Shown: positions 16,595-25,865 of the stretch, one piece after another | Layout of the letters: each line of letters opens with the position of its first letter | Position numbering within the stretch: position 1 is the first letter of the stretch | Translations under genes and position numbers: made by a program | DNA from: Candidatus Rifleibacteriota bacterium | Lineage (GTDB): Bacteria; Muiribacteriota; Ozemobacteria; Ozemobacterales; Ozemobacteraceae | DNA: 64,000 nt | Assembly (NCBI GenBank): GCA_015232575.1 | Contig: JADFZL010000008.1 | Location: 186,001 to 250,000, forward strand | Direction of reading: 5' to 3' | The notes under the pieces: model-generated | Told to the model about the DNA's origin: nothing | Databases searched by the model: none | What the model saw: only the letters and a program-made list of their open reading frames with translations

Positions 16595-18193
16595 GTGAAA
16601 TATTCGGATCTTGACGATTATCGGAAATCATTTTTCCGAATGGGAGTTTACGCGGGCTTTTTCCTCTTATGTGCCTTTATAACGCTGCATCTTGCAGGCT
16701 GTGGTTCTTCTGCCGGCAATGAAAGCAGTGCCAGTGATGTGCTTGGATTGACCTCAGACAGATTAAATGGCACTCCGGTCGAAATAAAGATTTTGCCCGG
16801 AGCAACAAAAGTTGCGCCAGGTGATTCTATCGCTGTTACCGTAAAGGTTACAGATAAAAACGGTCTTCCGGCAAACGATGTCACCGTTAGTTTATCTTCG
16901 CTTCTTGGTGGAACATTCGACAGCCAGTCCGGTGAAACAAAAAATGGGTATTTTTCAACTCAATACAAGGCACCCGAAGTAACCGGAACAGATGGAGTTA
17001 CAGCTATTGCACTCGGCACCAGTTCAACTGCGCTGGTGCTTATTTCGGCAAAGCCTGAAATTCCTGTCGAAGTAAAGCTCTCCCTCGGCTCGACAACTCT
17101 CAAGCCAAAGGGACAGACAACCGTTTCAGTTAATGTCAGACAGAACAATAATCCTGTTAACGAAATGAATGTCGTGCTTTCATCAACAGCAGGTGGAGAA
17201 TTTGCAAACAATTCCGGCACAACACAGAAGGGCTGGTTCAATACCGTTTACACTGCGCCAGACAACGTTGGTACCGGAACAATTTTTGCGGCCGCACTTG
17301 ATGGAACAGATTCGGAAGAGATTACAATAAGTCAGGATTTCCTGACCCGCCCGGAAGTCTCATTGTATTCGTCCGCCATGGAACTACCACCGGGAGGAGT
17401 AACAACTCTGACCATTAAGGCACAGAGTTCCGGAAAAGCCGTGACAGGAAAGGTTATTCTGACCTCCACCATCGGTGGAACTTTCGAAAGCATCGGAGAT
17501 GGTGAACTTGTCAACGGTTATTACAGCACAACCTTTACTTCTCCAACAGATTCCAAGGGGCTGGCAACAATAACCGCCCTTGTTAACGGGGCATCATGCA
17601 GCATACAACTTTTTGTGAGAAATCCACCGGCTAATAATGCCTCTGTCAGCGTCATCATAAGTTCAAAAGAACTCTTTCCCGGACAAGCAACTCTCATAAT
17701 AGTTCGAATATTTGATAAAAATGGAAGTCCAGTTTCAGGAAAAGTTGCCTTCGATTCTTCACTTGCCGGAACTTTCACTGATCCGGAAAAAGAACTTGAT
17801 AACGGGTCTGTCTATACCACATTTACAGCCGGAGAGGAAACCGGATCATGTACCATAAACGCATACTGGCAAGATGCGTCGGGTTCAGCTTCATTAAAGA
17901 TTACTGAGCGGATCGCAACAATAAAGGTTTCCACCCCCAAAGATATTGTTAAGAAAGAATCTGTCTCACCAATATCTGTACAAGTTACCGACCTTCTTGG
18001 CGCTCCTTTTGAGTCAGAAGCTGTTACGGTTACAACAGGAGACCCTGATGCTAAATTCAATCCCGCAACAGGCCAGACAGACAAACAGGGTTTCTTTGTA
18101 ACGGAATTCACAGCAGGAAATACAGTGGTAGATGTTGACATACTGTTTACTTCGCGTGGAGTTACTGCATCAAAGACAATCAAGGTTCAATAA
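16595..18193 (+). CDS. Lipoprotein with five Ig-like (invasin-type) repeats
   Basis: 532 residues from a GTG at 16595, which is 6 bases after GGGAGG. A long N-terminus ends in the lipobox LAGC at about residue 34. Five repeats of about 90 residues follow, each with a strand such as VTLTIKAQ or VTVKVTDKNG, a conserved GGTF/GGEF turn, G(Y/W)F(S/N)T, and a T-x-P-x-x-x-G segment. This is the bacterial Ig-like (Big_1) pattern found in intimin/invasin and adhesins. It lies between FecR-like and smaller Ig lipoprotein genes and the secretin, so it may be a surface stalk or a secretin-associated scaffold. Function is inferred. Confidence 0.8.
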   Translation: MKYSDLDDYRKSFFRMGVYAGFFLLCAFITLHLAGCGSSAGNESSASDVLGLTSDRLNGTPVEIKILPGATKVAPGDSIAVTVKVTDKNGLPANDVTVSLSSLLGGTFDSQSGETKNGYFSTQYKAPEVTGTDGVTAIALGTSSTALVLISAKPEIPVEVKLSLGSTTLKPKGQTTVSVNVRQNNNPVNEMNVVLSSTAGGEFANNSGTTQKGWFNTVYTAPDNVGTGTIFAAALDGTDSEEITISQDFLTRPEVSLYSSAMELPPGGVTTLTIKAQSSGKAVTGKVILTSTIGGTFESIGDGELVNGYYSTTFTSPTDSKGLATITALVNGASCSIQLFVRNPPANNASVSVIISSKELFPGQATLIIVRIFDKNGSPVSGKVAFDSSLAGTFTDPEKELDNGSVYTTFTAGEETGSCTINAYWQDASGSASLKITERIATIKVSTPKDIVKKESVSPISVQVTDLLGAPFESEAVTVTTGDPDAKFNPATGQTDKQGFFVTEFTAGNTVVDVDILFTSRGVTASKTIKVQ

Positions 18194-18214
18194 TAAAGTG
18201 AAGGAGAAAAATCT

Positions 18215-18649
18215 GTGTTAAAAGCATTCAGAACAATTATAACCGCTGTATTCGGCTTTATCTGCATAAGTATTCTTATTGGGTGTGGAGAAACTGATAA
18301 TGGCGTATCAACAGATCTTCCAAATGGAAGCGGATATAAAATCAGCTTAAAATCATCTGAAACCTTTATCAAGCCCAAAGGGTCGGTAATGATTCACGCA
18401 ACTGTCTATGGACCGGGAGATGTATTGGTTAAAGATGATGAGGAAGTTTACTTTTCATGTGATTCTGAAGGAACAATCGAGGGTGCAAGCGAAGGAAAGG
18501 CCAAAACCCTCAGCGGAGTTGCAACTGTAGTATACAAAGGACCTGATTCCGTAGAAAAACTACCCGTGAGTATGGCTGTAAGGATTTTTGCTTCCTATCG
18601 CGGTGCTGTAAGCAGTGTAGAGCTTGTTGCTGTATCTGAGAGCTTCTAA
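18215..18649 (+). CDS. Small Ig-like lipoprotein
   Basis: 144 residues. GTG start after AAGGAG with 8-base spacing. Lipobox ILIGC followed by GETDN. One Ig-like domain resembles a repeat of the preceding protein: a KPKGSVMIHATVYGPG segment, VYFSCDSEGTIEGA, and a VATVVYKGP strand. Its size suggests a one-domain paralogue of its neighbour. It starts 22 bases after it and 27 bases before the secretin gene, in an apparent operon. Confidence 0.75.
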   Translation: MLKAFRTIITAVFGFICISILIGCGETDNGVSTDLPNGSGYKISLKSSETFIKPKGSVMIHATVYGPGDVLVKDDEEVYFSCDSEGTIEGASEGKAKTLSGVATVVYKGPDSVEKLPVSMAVRIFASYRGAVSSVELVAVSESF

Positions 18650-18675
18650 AAGTTTCTGAAAACCTGGAGAAAAGT

Positions 18676-20550
18676 ATGAAAAGGTATTACCTGTTATTCA
18701 TGTTATTTATCTCAGTATCTCTGCTGTTTTCGATTGTCGGACATGCTGATGACGGCTCTGGAACAGAAGAAAAAGCCGCTGCCGAAAGCTCGAAGGACAG
18801 TGACAATAAAGACGCTTCTGCGTCAGAGAGTTCAAATGGAGACGTAGAAGTTCCTGCCAAACTTGATTCAGAAGCTTCTGAAACAGCGGAAATTGCGACT
18901 TCTTCCTCACCTCAATCAGAAATACCACCAAACCTGGGAATGGCAACCGAGGCACTCAGTTTTGATTACAAAGAGGAAAATCTTGTATCTACAAGATCAG
19001 TTATCAGCAAAGACGGAACATGCATCACCTGGTATCTGATGTATTCGCGCACTGAAGATGTTCTGAAATCTCTGACAGCAGTCTTTGAAGCTGACATTAA
19101 CGGTGGTGACATCAAAGTTGCAGAAAATCCCACTACCAACTCTATTGTAATCAGATCCAAAGAACCGAATTGTCCGATTGTAAAAAATATGCTTGATGTA
19201 ATATCAAGTCTTGATTTTCGTCCGGGACAGGTGTTGATTGATGTTCTCGTTGTGGAACTTTCAGTAACCAATGACGATTTGTTTGATTTCGAATTAAAGG
19301 GACTTGTAAACAGACCTCTGGGAATTGCAAATGCCGTCAACACAACTGCAATGGATTTCGGAAGCATCGATTCCAAAGACCCGAACAGCGTTTCAAGCGG
19401 GTTGAAATCATTCGTCACAACTCAGAACAAGATGAAACTCTTTCTGAATGCATACCAGAAAAAAGAGAAAGCCAACATTATTTCGTCCCCGCATATTGTA
19501 GCTGCTAATCACCGCAAAGCCACATTCAAACTGGGAAGCAAAATTCCGTTGATTTCGGGCGTCAGACCTTCTGATGCCGGTCCGATAAAATCTTTTGAAA
19601 TCAGGGAAGTCGGTATTGAATTGAACGTTACACCTCACATTAACCGCAGCAATCAAATAGACCTTGAAGTCAGCCAGCTTATCAACGATATACAGAGCTA
19701 TGATGCAAAAGAAGGAACAGCTCGTATGTCAAACCGTGAAGTTACAACAAACCTCACTTTAAATGACAACGAAACTCTTATTCTTGGCGGTTTTATTGAA
19801 AACAAGGAAACCAATACCATTAGTAAAATCCCTCTTATCAGTCAGATTCCTCTTATAGGTAAACTTTTTCAACGAAAGCAGAAAAACTTTGTCAAAACCG
19901 AACTGCTGATCTTTTTAACTCCAAGAGTGCTTGATTGCAACGAAGATCAGGAAAAAGTAATGGCTTTCCAGACACAAAAACTCAGCGCAAAAGACAAAAT
20001 CGAAAAACTTCTCAAAGAAAGAGATATTAAAAACTTTAACCCTGATAAAAATCAGGAAGTCATTGTTGACAGAGCATCCAGAGACTGGAAATACGGTCTG
20101 AACACAAAACAGGCCGAAATTCTCGTCTGGCAGATTCCACAGGAACTGGAACCGGCAAAGATGGTAACCAATCTGAAGGGCGGATGTCCATTTGCATTCG
20201 GACCATCAAAAAGAATGAAACCACCTTTCATTCGAACGCTTCTTGAGCCCAGCGACGGTGTTATAATGAAGAAGGAATTCCTGTTTGAGAAAAAAGATTA
20301 TAAATCTCTTGTATTAAAAGTTGCCAGCAACAACGCCGCGGCTGTATATTTAAATGGTAAGCTGATTGATGAAGATCCGGTAATGAAATTGAAAGACGGA
20401 CACGACTATGAATACTGGAACCGTGATATAGATGGCATTCCATCTTCACTCCTGAACGAAGGTTCAAACAATATCGTGGTTCTGCTTGGCTGTGACAAGT
20501 CAAACAATGACGGATATTTCGACATGATGCTGCTCGGGAACAAAAAATAA
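18676..20550 (+). CDS. Secretin (GspD/PilQ family) with C-terminal jelly-roll-like domain
   Basis: 624 residues. Signal peptide (about 1-24), a Ser/Glu-rich low-complexity region (25-90), an N1/NolW-type domain (about 110-180, NPTTNSIVIRS), then the secretin domain to about 418: ISSPHIVAANH, FEIREVGIELNVTPHI, LNDNETLILGGFI and LLIFLTPRVL. It would form the outer-membrane gate of a type II secretion, type IV pilus or related system. After the barrel-forming part there is about 200 extra residues, ending in a galactose-binding-like fold (about 530-624: AAAVYLNGK, LNEGSNNIVVLLG). The secretin itself is clear; the extra domain is an inference. GGAG precedes the ATG. Confidence 0.9.
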   Translation: MKRYYLLFMLFISVSLLFSIVGHADDGSGTEEKAAAESSKDSDNKDASASESSNGDVEVPAKLDSEASETAEIATSSSPQSEIPPNLGMATEALSFDYKEENLVSTRSVISKDGTCITWYLMYSRTEDVLKSLTAVFEADINGGDIKVAENPTTNSIVIRSKEPNCPIVKNMLDVISSLDFRPGQVLIDVLVVELSVTNDDLFDFELKGLVNRPLGIANAVNTTAMDFGSIDSKDPNSVSSGLKSFVTTQNKMKLFLNAYQKKEKANIISSPHIVAANHRKATFKLGSKIPLISGVRPSDAGPIKSFEIREVGIELNVTPHINRSNQIDLEVSQLINDIQSYDAKEGTARMSNREVTTNLTLNDNETLILGGFIENKETNTISKIPLISQIPLIGKLFQRKQKNFVKTELLIFLTPRVLDCNEDQEKVMAFQTQKLSAKDKIEKLLKERDIKNFNPDKNQEVIVDRASRDWKYGLNTKQAEILVWQIPQELEPAKMVTNLKGGCPFAFGPSKRMKPPFIRTLLEPSDGVIMKKEFLFEKKDYKSLVLKVASNNAAAVYLNGKLIDEDPVMKLKDGHDYEYWNRDIDGIPSSLLNEGSNNIVVLLGCDKSNNDGYFDMMLLGNKK

Positions 20551-20678
20551 TAGACCGGCGAAAGCCTGGGAACAACTTCCAGCGCGAGTATTACGTGTGA
20601 AAACCGGAGATCACAACCGGCGAGAGCATTGGAACAGCCGAAAACGTGGTGGTGTGTGTGAAAAATGGAGAGCACAAC

Positions 20679-20746
20679 GTGCGCGACCGCGGGGAGTGAG
20701 ACGGTCGAACTTGTTCGACCGGCGAGAGGGGGCGCGTGCCCCCTCT
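20679..20746 (+). repeat. Two-hairpin GC-rich dispersed repeat, copy 1
   Basis: A stem GGTCGAA/TTCGACC (20703-20709 with 20714-20720, loop CTTG) is followed by AGAGGGGGC/GCCCCCTCT (20725-20733 with 20738-20746, loop GCGT). A nearly identical copy lies on the other strand at 42511-42577 and a diverged one at 41608-41684. It ends 16 bases before the next start codon, and lies in a 212-base GC-rich spacer inside the secretin operon, so it may act as an RNA-level element. Confidence 0.85.
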
Positions 20747-20762
20747 AAAAAAGGAGCTTAAC

Positions 20763-22505
20763 ATGAAGAAAAATACTAAATTTTCTGTCGGAGCAAGCGT
20801 TTTTTTGATGCTGCTTTTTTCAGCGATTTCCTTTGCACAGACAACCCCGGGAATCAGCGAAGATACAGTGATAAGAAATGTTAAAGTCAGCGGCACCGAC
20901 AGCAATGACTCATTTATTCTCATGAAAAGCGCCATTAATGAAAAACAATGGTTTTGCGCCTGTATGAACCCTGATATTTCCAAGATAGAAATTGACGGAC
21001 AGAAAGTTCCGGATTTAATATTGTTCAAATATCAGCAGAAAGATGCAAAAACCAGAAAATTTGTCGAAGGGGGAAGCCTCTGCTTCTCCCTCGACATTGC
21101 CCCTTCAGACGAAATTATAAAAAAGCTTAAATACAAAATTCCTGTTAAAAATCCTTCTGAAATTATTCTATCGCCAATTCCTTTTCAGGGACTTGAACTT
21201 ACAGTTACTCCTCCCCAAAAGAAATCTATAGTAGCTTCGGGAACAATGGTTCCTGGGATTGCGTCCAAATATGCTCTCAGAACTGCTAAATTCTCTATTC
21301 CTCTTGAAAAATTGTCATCAGACCTGGTTGAAGAAGCCCTAAGATCAACTACTGGCCTGAAATACTCTGTTAAATATAATTTTCAGGTTCTGGATGAACC
21401 TAAAACACTGCGTGCTAAAGTTGACTGGGAACGCATAAATAAGACCAGTGGATTTGGCAAGAAAAAGGAAGATCTCTCAAAATATATGCAGATCACCGGA
21501 ACAACCGATCTGAATGTCAATCCGAATTTTGCAGATTTTCTTAAAAAAAGAGCACGCGAAATTTCAAAAAAAACTGTCAAAAAATCATCTGCTGAAAAAC
21601 GTGAATCTCTGAAAACAGGCCTTTACACTATTGATTTATCAAAGGAAAATCCTGAAGAAGATGAATCAGAAGAGTCAGCATTTAACACACTCAATCTTCA
21701 GCGCCGCCTGAGAACCGGAATGGAAATGTTTGCAGAAGGTTTCGCGAGCCTCGCCGGATTAGATGAAAAAGAAAAAGACAGACATTTTGTTGTCGAAAAT
21801 GATCCGGCAGGCTGGAGATATGCGTATCTTTCCCTTCCAGCAGTTGGACAAATTGCTGGTCTTACAATTGACAAAGTTCTTCTTGATATCAGGCTTAAAT
21901 ACAAAAATCAGGTATATTCCTCACAAACAGTCACATGGACACCTAAAAAAGGCTGGGTAGACAAGTTTGATACACCGCTCTTTTATGCAAAATTTTCACT
22001 TGATAACCTCCTGGGAGCATTCCCAGCAGCACTTCCTGAAAGTGTTTTCGAAATTGAGAAAGAAATAATCAGCAACAACGACGATGTGCTTAAAGGCTCT
22101 GAAACAATGGTTGCTGCAGCCGGAGATGTCCCTGTTTCCGTTCCGATAGAATTCGCAGATGTAGTTGTAATAGACTTTGAAATTCTTACCTGGCAAAAAA
22201 GCCCAGATGATGCAAAAGAAAATCCTTCTGCTGTTTCCTACCTTGAGGTAAAATTTCAGGAAGGAAGAAGGGAATTCAAAAGAATAATCAAGCCGGAAAT
22301 CAAAAACGGCTCTGTAACTTATCCGGAAAATCTTTTCTGGCTTGTTGAAAAAGGCGCTCCGGGAAAAAAAGTTGAAAAGATTATTCCCACAATAACAGCG
22401 GTCAAAGCAAACGGATCAAAAACTAACTGGCCATTAAACGGTAAAAATATCAGAGACAACTTTCCGGGTCTTTCGGTAACATTGTATGATGAAGATTTTC
22501 AGTAA
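20763..22505 (+). CDS. Exported protein of unknown function
   Basis: 580 residues from the ATG at 20763, preceded by AAGGAG at 6 bases; the frame also runs to a GTG in the hairpin repeat, which is not a credible start. Signal peptide (FLMLLFSAISFAQ). The mature protein has mixed alpha/beta character, a basic coiled stretch around residues 260-290 (KKRAREISKKTVKKSS) and beta-rich parts with FKYQQKDAKTRKF, DWERINKTSG and WRYAYLSLPAVG. I know no family. The location between the secretin and the regulators/pseudopilins suggests a periplasmic component of that machine, perhaps linking the secretin to the inner membrane. Confidence 0.65.
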   Translation: MKKNTKFSVGASVFLMLLFSAISFAQTTPGISEDTVIRNVKVSGTDSNDSFILMKSAINEKQWFCACMNPDISKIEIDGQKVPDLILFKYQQKDAKTRKFVEGGSLCFSLDIAPSDEIIKKLKYKIPVKNPSEIILSPIPFQGLELTVTPPQKKSIVASGTMVPGIASKYALRTAKFSIPLEKLSSDLVEEALRSTTGLKYSVKYNFQVLDEPKTLRAKVDWERINKTSGFGKKKEDLSKYMQITGTTDLNVNPNFADFLKKRAREISKKTVKKSSAEKRESLKTGLYTIDLSKENPEEDESEESAFNTLNLQRRLRTGMEMFAEGFASLAGLDEKEKDRHFVVENDPAGWRYAYLSLPAVGQIAGLTIDKVLLDIRLKYKNQVYSSQTVTWTPKKGWVDKFDTPLFYAKFSLDNLLGAFPAALPESVFEIEKEIISNNDDVLKGSETMVAAAGDVPVSVPIEFADVVVIDFEILTWQKSPDDAKENPSAVSYLEVKFQEGRREFKRIIKPEIKNGSVTYPENLFWLVEKGAPGKKVEKIIPTITAVKANGSKTNWPLNGKNIRDNFPGLSVTLYDEDFQ

Positions 22506-22543
22506 ACTGAAGTTTTCATAGATCAGATGATGCGAGGATAAAA

Positions 22544-22924
22544 GTGACTGATCAGCCACGAAAAAAAATTCTGATTGTAGACGATGCAGAAATTCTCAGA
22601 AAAATTCTGCGGGATCTTCTTGAATCAAATGGTTATGAAGTTTTTGAAGCAGCCAATGGAAAAGAAGCCCTTATGAATTATCCAAAAATCCGTCCGGACT
22701 TGATAACGATGGACATAACAATGCCCGAAATGGACGGAATTACAGCATTAAAAGCACTGAAAAAACTTGACCCTGCAGTAAAAATCATCATGATTACAGC
22801 TGTAGGAACTGCAAACAGCGTAAAAGATGCAATTGTCGCTGGAGCAATAAATTTCATAGTAAAACCATATAAACCGGGAAAGATTCTTGAAACTCTGAAA
22901 AAAATGCTTGAGAAGAAAATCTGA
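22544..22924 (+). CDS. CheY-like response regulator (receiver domain only)
   Basis: 126 residues, a single receiver domain. Acidic pair DD13-14, phospho-acceptor Asp57 (MDITMPEMDG), Thr in MITAVG and Lys107 (FIVKPYKPG). GTG start with GAGG 6 bases upstream. No output domain, so it acts by protein-protein contact, as for CheY or Spo0F. The next gene encodes a LytS-type kinase whose likely start lies at or close to this stop, so they may be a pair. Confidence 0.9.
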   Translation: MTDQPRKKILIVDDAEILRKILRDLLESNGYEVFEAANGKEALMNYPKIRPDLITMDITMPEMDGITALKALKKLDPAVKIIMITAVGTANSVKDAIVAGAINFIVKPYKPGKILETLKKMLEKKI

Positions 22925-22956
22925 ACACCCACACTGCTAGAAATTTAATTATCCCG

Positions 22957-24192
22957 GTGCTTCTTTATCTGATCGGGGTGATTATTTTCACATTTCTGCA
23001 TTATCGCAGCACTTGCACTACGGCTCTCGAAGATATTGACAAAAGACTTCTTCAGGCAGCGAGAAGCATAAAATACATTCTACCGGGTGATTTTCATGAC
23101 AGAGCGGTTGAAAAAACCGGTGTCTCAGAAGTCGAAGACATCAATAACATAATGGCAATGACTCAATATGCCAGGCTTGTCGAAGTAACATCACTATCAA
23201 CAGCTGTCATCAATTCAGATGAAGCTTTCTATACTTCACACAGCACAACTGACAGAGACATTGAAGAAAATGCAATATGTTTCTATGGCAGAGATTTTAA
23301 TGTCAATGAACTTTCAATGCCGAAAAACGCAGAAGATCTGAAAGAACCTGTTTTTTTCTTCCAGAAATCAACCTCAGGAATATTAAGAAGCACATGTATT
23401 GAAGAAGTATCACCTACTGGCAATCATTATCTTATGATTGCCGGAATAAAAATGGAAACAATCGACAAAATCCTTTTTGACCTTATTCCATCTTCGGTTT
23501 TTCAGTGCGTATTTTTCGTTCTTCTGGCAATTCCACTGATCGTTGTTTTTTCAAAAACGCAGGTGAAAAACTTCATCGAGCTTGAAAATGCAAAAATAAG
23601 TGCCGAAAAAGCACAACTGGAAATGCTCAGATATCAACTCAATCCGCATTTTCTATTCAACACCTTAAATTCAATCAATACACTGATATTAAAAAACTCA
23701 AATATGGCAAGCGAAATGCTTATTAAACTTGCTGATTTTTGCAGATCAAGCCTTTATCGGCACGGAGAAGAACTGACATTTATTGAAAGTGAAATTCATC
23801 TTACAAAGAACTTTCTTGAAATTGAAAAAGTCCGATGGGGAGATTCCCTGAAACCTCTTGTGGAATGCGAACCAGGTCTGGAAAAAATGAGCGTTCCTCA
23901 TTTTACGTTTCAACCCCTTGTCGAAAATGCAATTAAATATGGCCAGCTTTCTGAATGCGACCCACTTGAAATTATTGTCAAAGTCTCACGTTTTGAAGAA
24001 TACATTCTTTTGAATGTAAAAAACTCAGGGAAATGGTTTGGTTCAGGAAACCCAACACATATCCCGTCAACAAAAATCGGACTTGAAAATCTCAAAAAAA
24101 GACTTGAAAAATATTATAAAAACGATTACAAGTTTGAAGTGAGCGAGGAAAATGGTATGGTTTCAGTGAAAATCTATCTTCCAATAAGGTAG
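22957..24192 (+). CDS. LytS/YehU-type sensor histidine kinase
   Basis: About 411 residues from GTG 22957. A first membrane segment (about 1-15), an extracytoplasmic domain of about 150 residues, a second segment (about 182-200), a short coiled linker, then a His_kinase domain (PF06580 type) with the phosphorylation motif LNPHFLFN (His231) and a HATPase_c with N-box VENAIKYG and IGLENLKKRLEKYY. LytS kinases normally work with LytTR regulators. The start is uncertain: an in-frame CTG at 22921 overlaps the TGA of the receiver gene, giving a longer hydrophobic N-terminus, while GTG 22957 has no obvious ribosome site. The LytTR regulator at 33856 is a candidate partner. Confidence 0.83.
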   Translation: MLLYLIGVIIFTFLHYRSTCTTALEDIDKRLLQAARSIKYILPGDFHDRAVEKTGVSEVEDINNIMAMTQYARLVEVTSLSTAVINSDEAFYTSHSTTDRDIEENAICFYGRDFNVNELSMPKNAEDLKEPVFFFQKSTSGILRSTCIEEVSPTGNHYLMIAGIKMETIDKILFDLIPSSVFQCVFFVLLAIPLIVVFSKTQVKNFIELENAKISAEKAQLEMLRYQLNPHFLFNTLNSINTLILKNSNMASEMLIKLADFCRSSLYRHGEELTFIESEIHLTKNFLEIEKVRWGDSLKPLVECEPGLEKMSVPHFTFQPLVENAIKYGQLSECDPLEIIVKVSRFEEYILLNVKNSGKWFGSGNPTHIPSTKIGLENLKKRLEKYYKNDYKFEVSEENGMVSVKIYLPIR

Positions 24193-24290
24193 ATGTTCTA
24201 TAAAGTACATCGGAATCATCTTGTTCGCGGAAAATACTTCTTATGAAACATTATTCAATGTTTATATTTTATCAGTTTGAGGACATAAAA

Positions 24291-24758
24291 ATGAAAAATG
24301 CAAATTTACAAAAAAAATCGGCTTTTTTCTTTTCACTCTTAATTCTGATGTGTCTGATTTCCAGCAGCTTATTCGCGGAATATTATTCGAGTGAATTCGT
24401 TGAATTAAGAGGGAAAGTGTTTTTCAAAGAAGGTGAGCCAGGAAAACCCGATACTGTCATCCTCAAGACAGAGGATGGCGATTACGGCGTTCTTCCGAGT
24501 GATAGTCTAAACGAGCTTATTAACACAGAAAACTTTGAATTCACTGAATATCTTTTCGAAGGTAAAAGACTTCCTGGAGAAGATGGCAAAATTAAATTTC
24601 TTTTGAATAAATTTACAGTGTATAATCCTTCTATTGCATCCCACTCTACGACTATTAAACAAAAAACCGATGTTCACGCAGGCGACTTTCTTCCTTTCCC
24701 CAAAAAATTTGGCATTGAAAACAAAAGAGAATCCCCTAAAAAAAAGAAGCAAAAATGA
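24291..24758 (+). CDS. Small exported protein of unknown function
   Basis: 155 residues from ATG 24291, preceded by GAGG at 8 bases; the reading frame extends to ATG 24243 but with no such site. Signal peptide (FSLLILMCLISSSLFAE), a compact beta-rich domain (VELRGKVFF, TVILKTEDGDYGVLPS, KIKFLLNKFTVYN) of SH3-like or OB-like appearance, and a Lys-rich tail (SPKKKKQK). Located directly before the pseudopilin genes. Not recognised. Confidence 0.6.
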   Translation: MKNANLQKKSAFFFSLLILMCLISSSLFAEYYSSEFVELRGKVFFKEGEPGKPDTVILKTEDGDYGVLPSDSLNELINTENFEFTEYLFEGKRLPGEDGKIKFLLNKFTVYNPSIASHSTTIKQKTDVHAGDFLPFPKKFGIENKRESPKKKKQK

Positions 24759-24812
24759 CGCCAAAACCATCCCAATTTATGTATAATTTAAGGTAGGGGG
24801 GGAAAAGATAAA

Positions 24813-25331
24813 GTGACAAGAGCTTACAATATCCGTTTAAGAACTGCAGTAACTCTGACAGAGATAATTTTTGCGACGGTTATTATGGCTCTTGCAATTC
24901 TTCCAATTTCTTCTCTTATAGCTTTCGGGGCAAAAATTACAAATAAAGACTACAGACTTATAGAAGCTACACAAATTCTTGAAAGAACCGGAAACTCTCT
25001 TTTTCAGGAACCATTCCTGGATATTCCTGTTGGAAGTTATGAAAGTTATTCAACTCCTACCGTGGTTCTTGGTATGATAAAAGGGAAACATGCCGATTAC
25101 AAGGTTAAGGTTGTCTGCAGCATTATTGATGTTAATTTCAAGGCTAATATGGTATTGGTTCAGAATTCAGGTTTTACTGAAAGTGCACCAAGAAACAGCG
25201 ATTTTGAATCATCAGCAAAGACATTGTCATACGAAGATCTGGTGAAACAAATTACTGTTGAAGTAACCTGGAGCGAGCCTGAAGGAGCTGTAAAAAAAAT
25301 TAACATTGTTACTTATCGTGCTGATCTTTAG
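24813..25331 (+). CDS. Pseudopilin-like protein (PilV/GspI type)
   Basis: 172 residues. A short basic leader precedes TAVTLTEIIFATVIMALAIL, which fits the class III signal peptide cleaved by prepilin peptidase (A/V-T-L-T-E, with Glu5 conserved) and the hydrophobic N-terminal helix. The rest is a small soluble domain. GTG start with a G-rich Shine-Dalgarno upstream. It is the first of three pseudopilin-like genes, whose order and types (I-like, K-like, J-like) match minor pseudopilins of type II secretion systems. Confidence 0.82.
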   Translation: MTRAYNIRLRTAVTLTEIIFATVIMALAILPISSLIAFGAKITNKDYRLIEATQILERTGNSLFQEPFLDIPVGSYESYSTPTVVLGMIKGKHADYKVKVVCSIIDVNFKANMVLVQNSGFTESAPRNSDFESSAKTLSYEDLVKQITVEVTWSEPEGAVKKINIVTYRADL

Positions 25332-25367
25332 CAAAGATGGCTTATATTGGGGTCAGAAAACAAAAAC

Positions 25368-25865
25368 ATGAAAACGGGAATAAAAGAACTCTACAAAAGA
25401 ACCAGGAGCGGCATGGCGCTTGTCGTTGTTCTTTCGTTCGCTTCGGCTCTTTTGATTTTCTGTACAGCATATATTGATCAGGCTAGAAAGAAAACCCGTT
25501 TTAACCCGATGATGCTCACATCACTTCAGGCTAACTTTCTCGGTCAGGGAGTAGCTCAAATTGCAGCATTGAAAGTGAAGAAAGTTCCCGGGCCCATTTA
25601 TTATGCAGTTATTGCATCAAATACCAGCAAGTTTACTACTCCATACAAGACCTACATCTCTGATTCAGTTCTTAATCCTGAATTCAGCACACCATTCAAT
25701 GCCAGATGCAGAACTCAGATATACATGTTTCCATCGAAGATGTACAAACAGCTGAATTTTAAGGTTGCCGTACAAGTCTCAGTCTCTTATACTTATGGTA
25801 GCGAGACAGTGGTAGATCAAAGGGAGATTTTCGTTGTTCTCAATGGTACAAGAAGGATGTCATGA
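25368..25865 (+). CDS. Minor pseudopilin-like protein (PilX/GspK type)
   Basis: 165 residues from the ATG at 25368 (a TTG at 25347 is an alternative). A leader with KELYKRTRSG then MALVVVLSFASALLIF fits a prepilin-type cleavage site after Gly, but the +5 position is Val rather than Glu. Lack of Glu5 is typical of tip pseudopilins such as GspK or PilX-like proteins. The remaining region has beta-rich strands (RCRTQIYMF, KVAVQVSVSYTYG). Its stop overlaps the ATG of the next gene by four bases. Confidence 0.7.
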   Translation: MKTGIKELYKRTRSGMALVVVLSFASALLIFCTAYIDQARKKTRFNPMMLTSLQANFLGQGVAQIAALKVKKVPGPIYYAVIASNTSKFTTPYKTYISDSVLNPEFSTPFNARCRTQIYMFPSKMYKQLNFKVAVQVSVSYTYGSETVVDQREIFVVLNGTRRMS

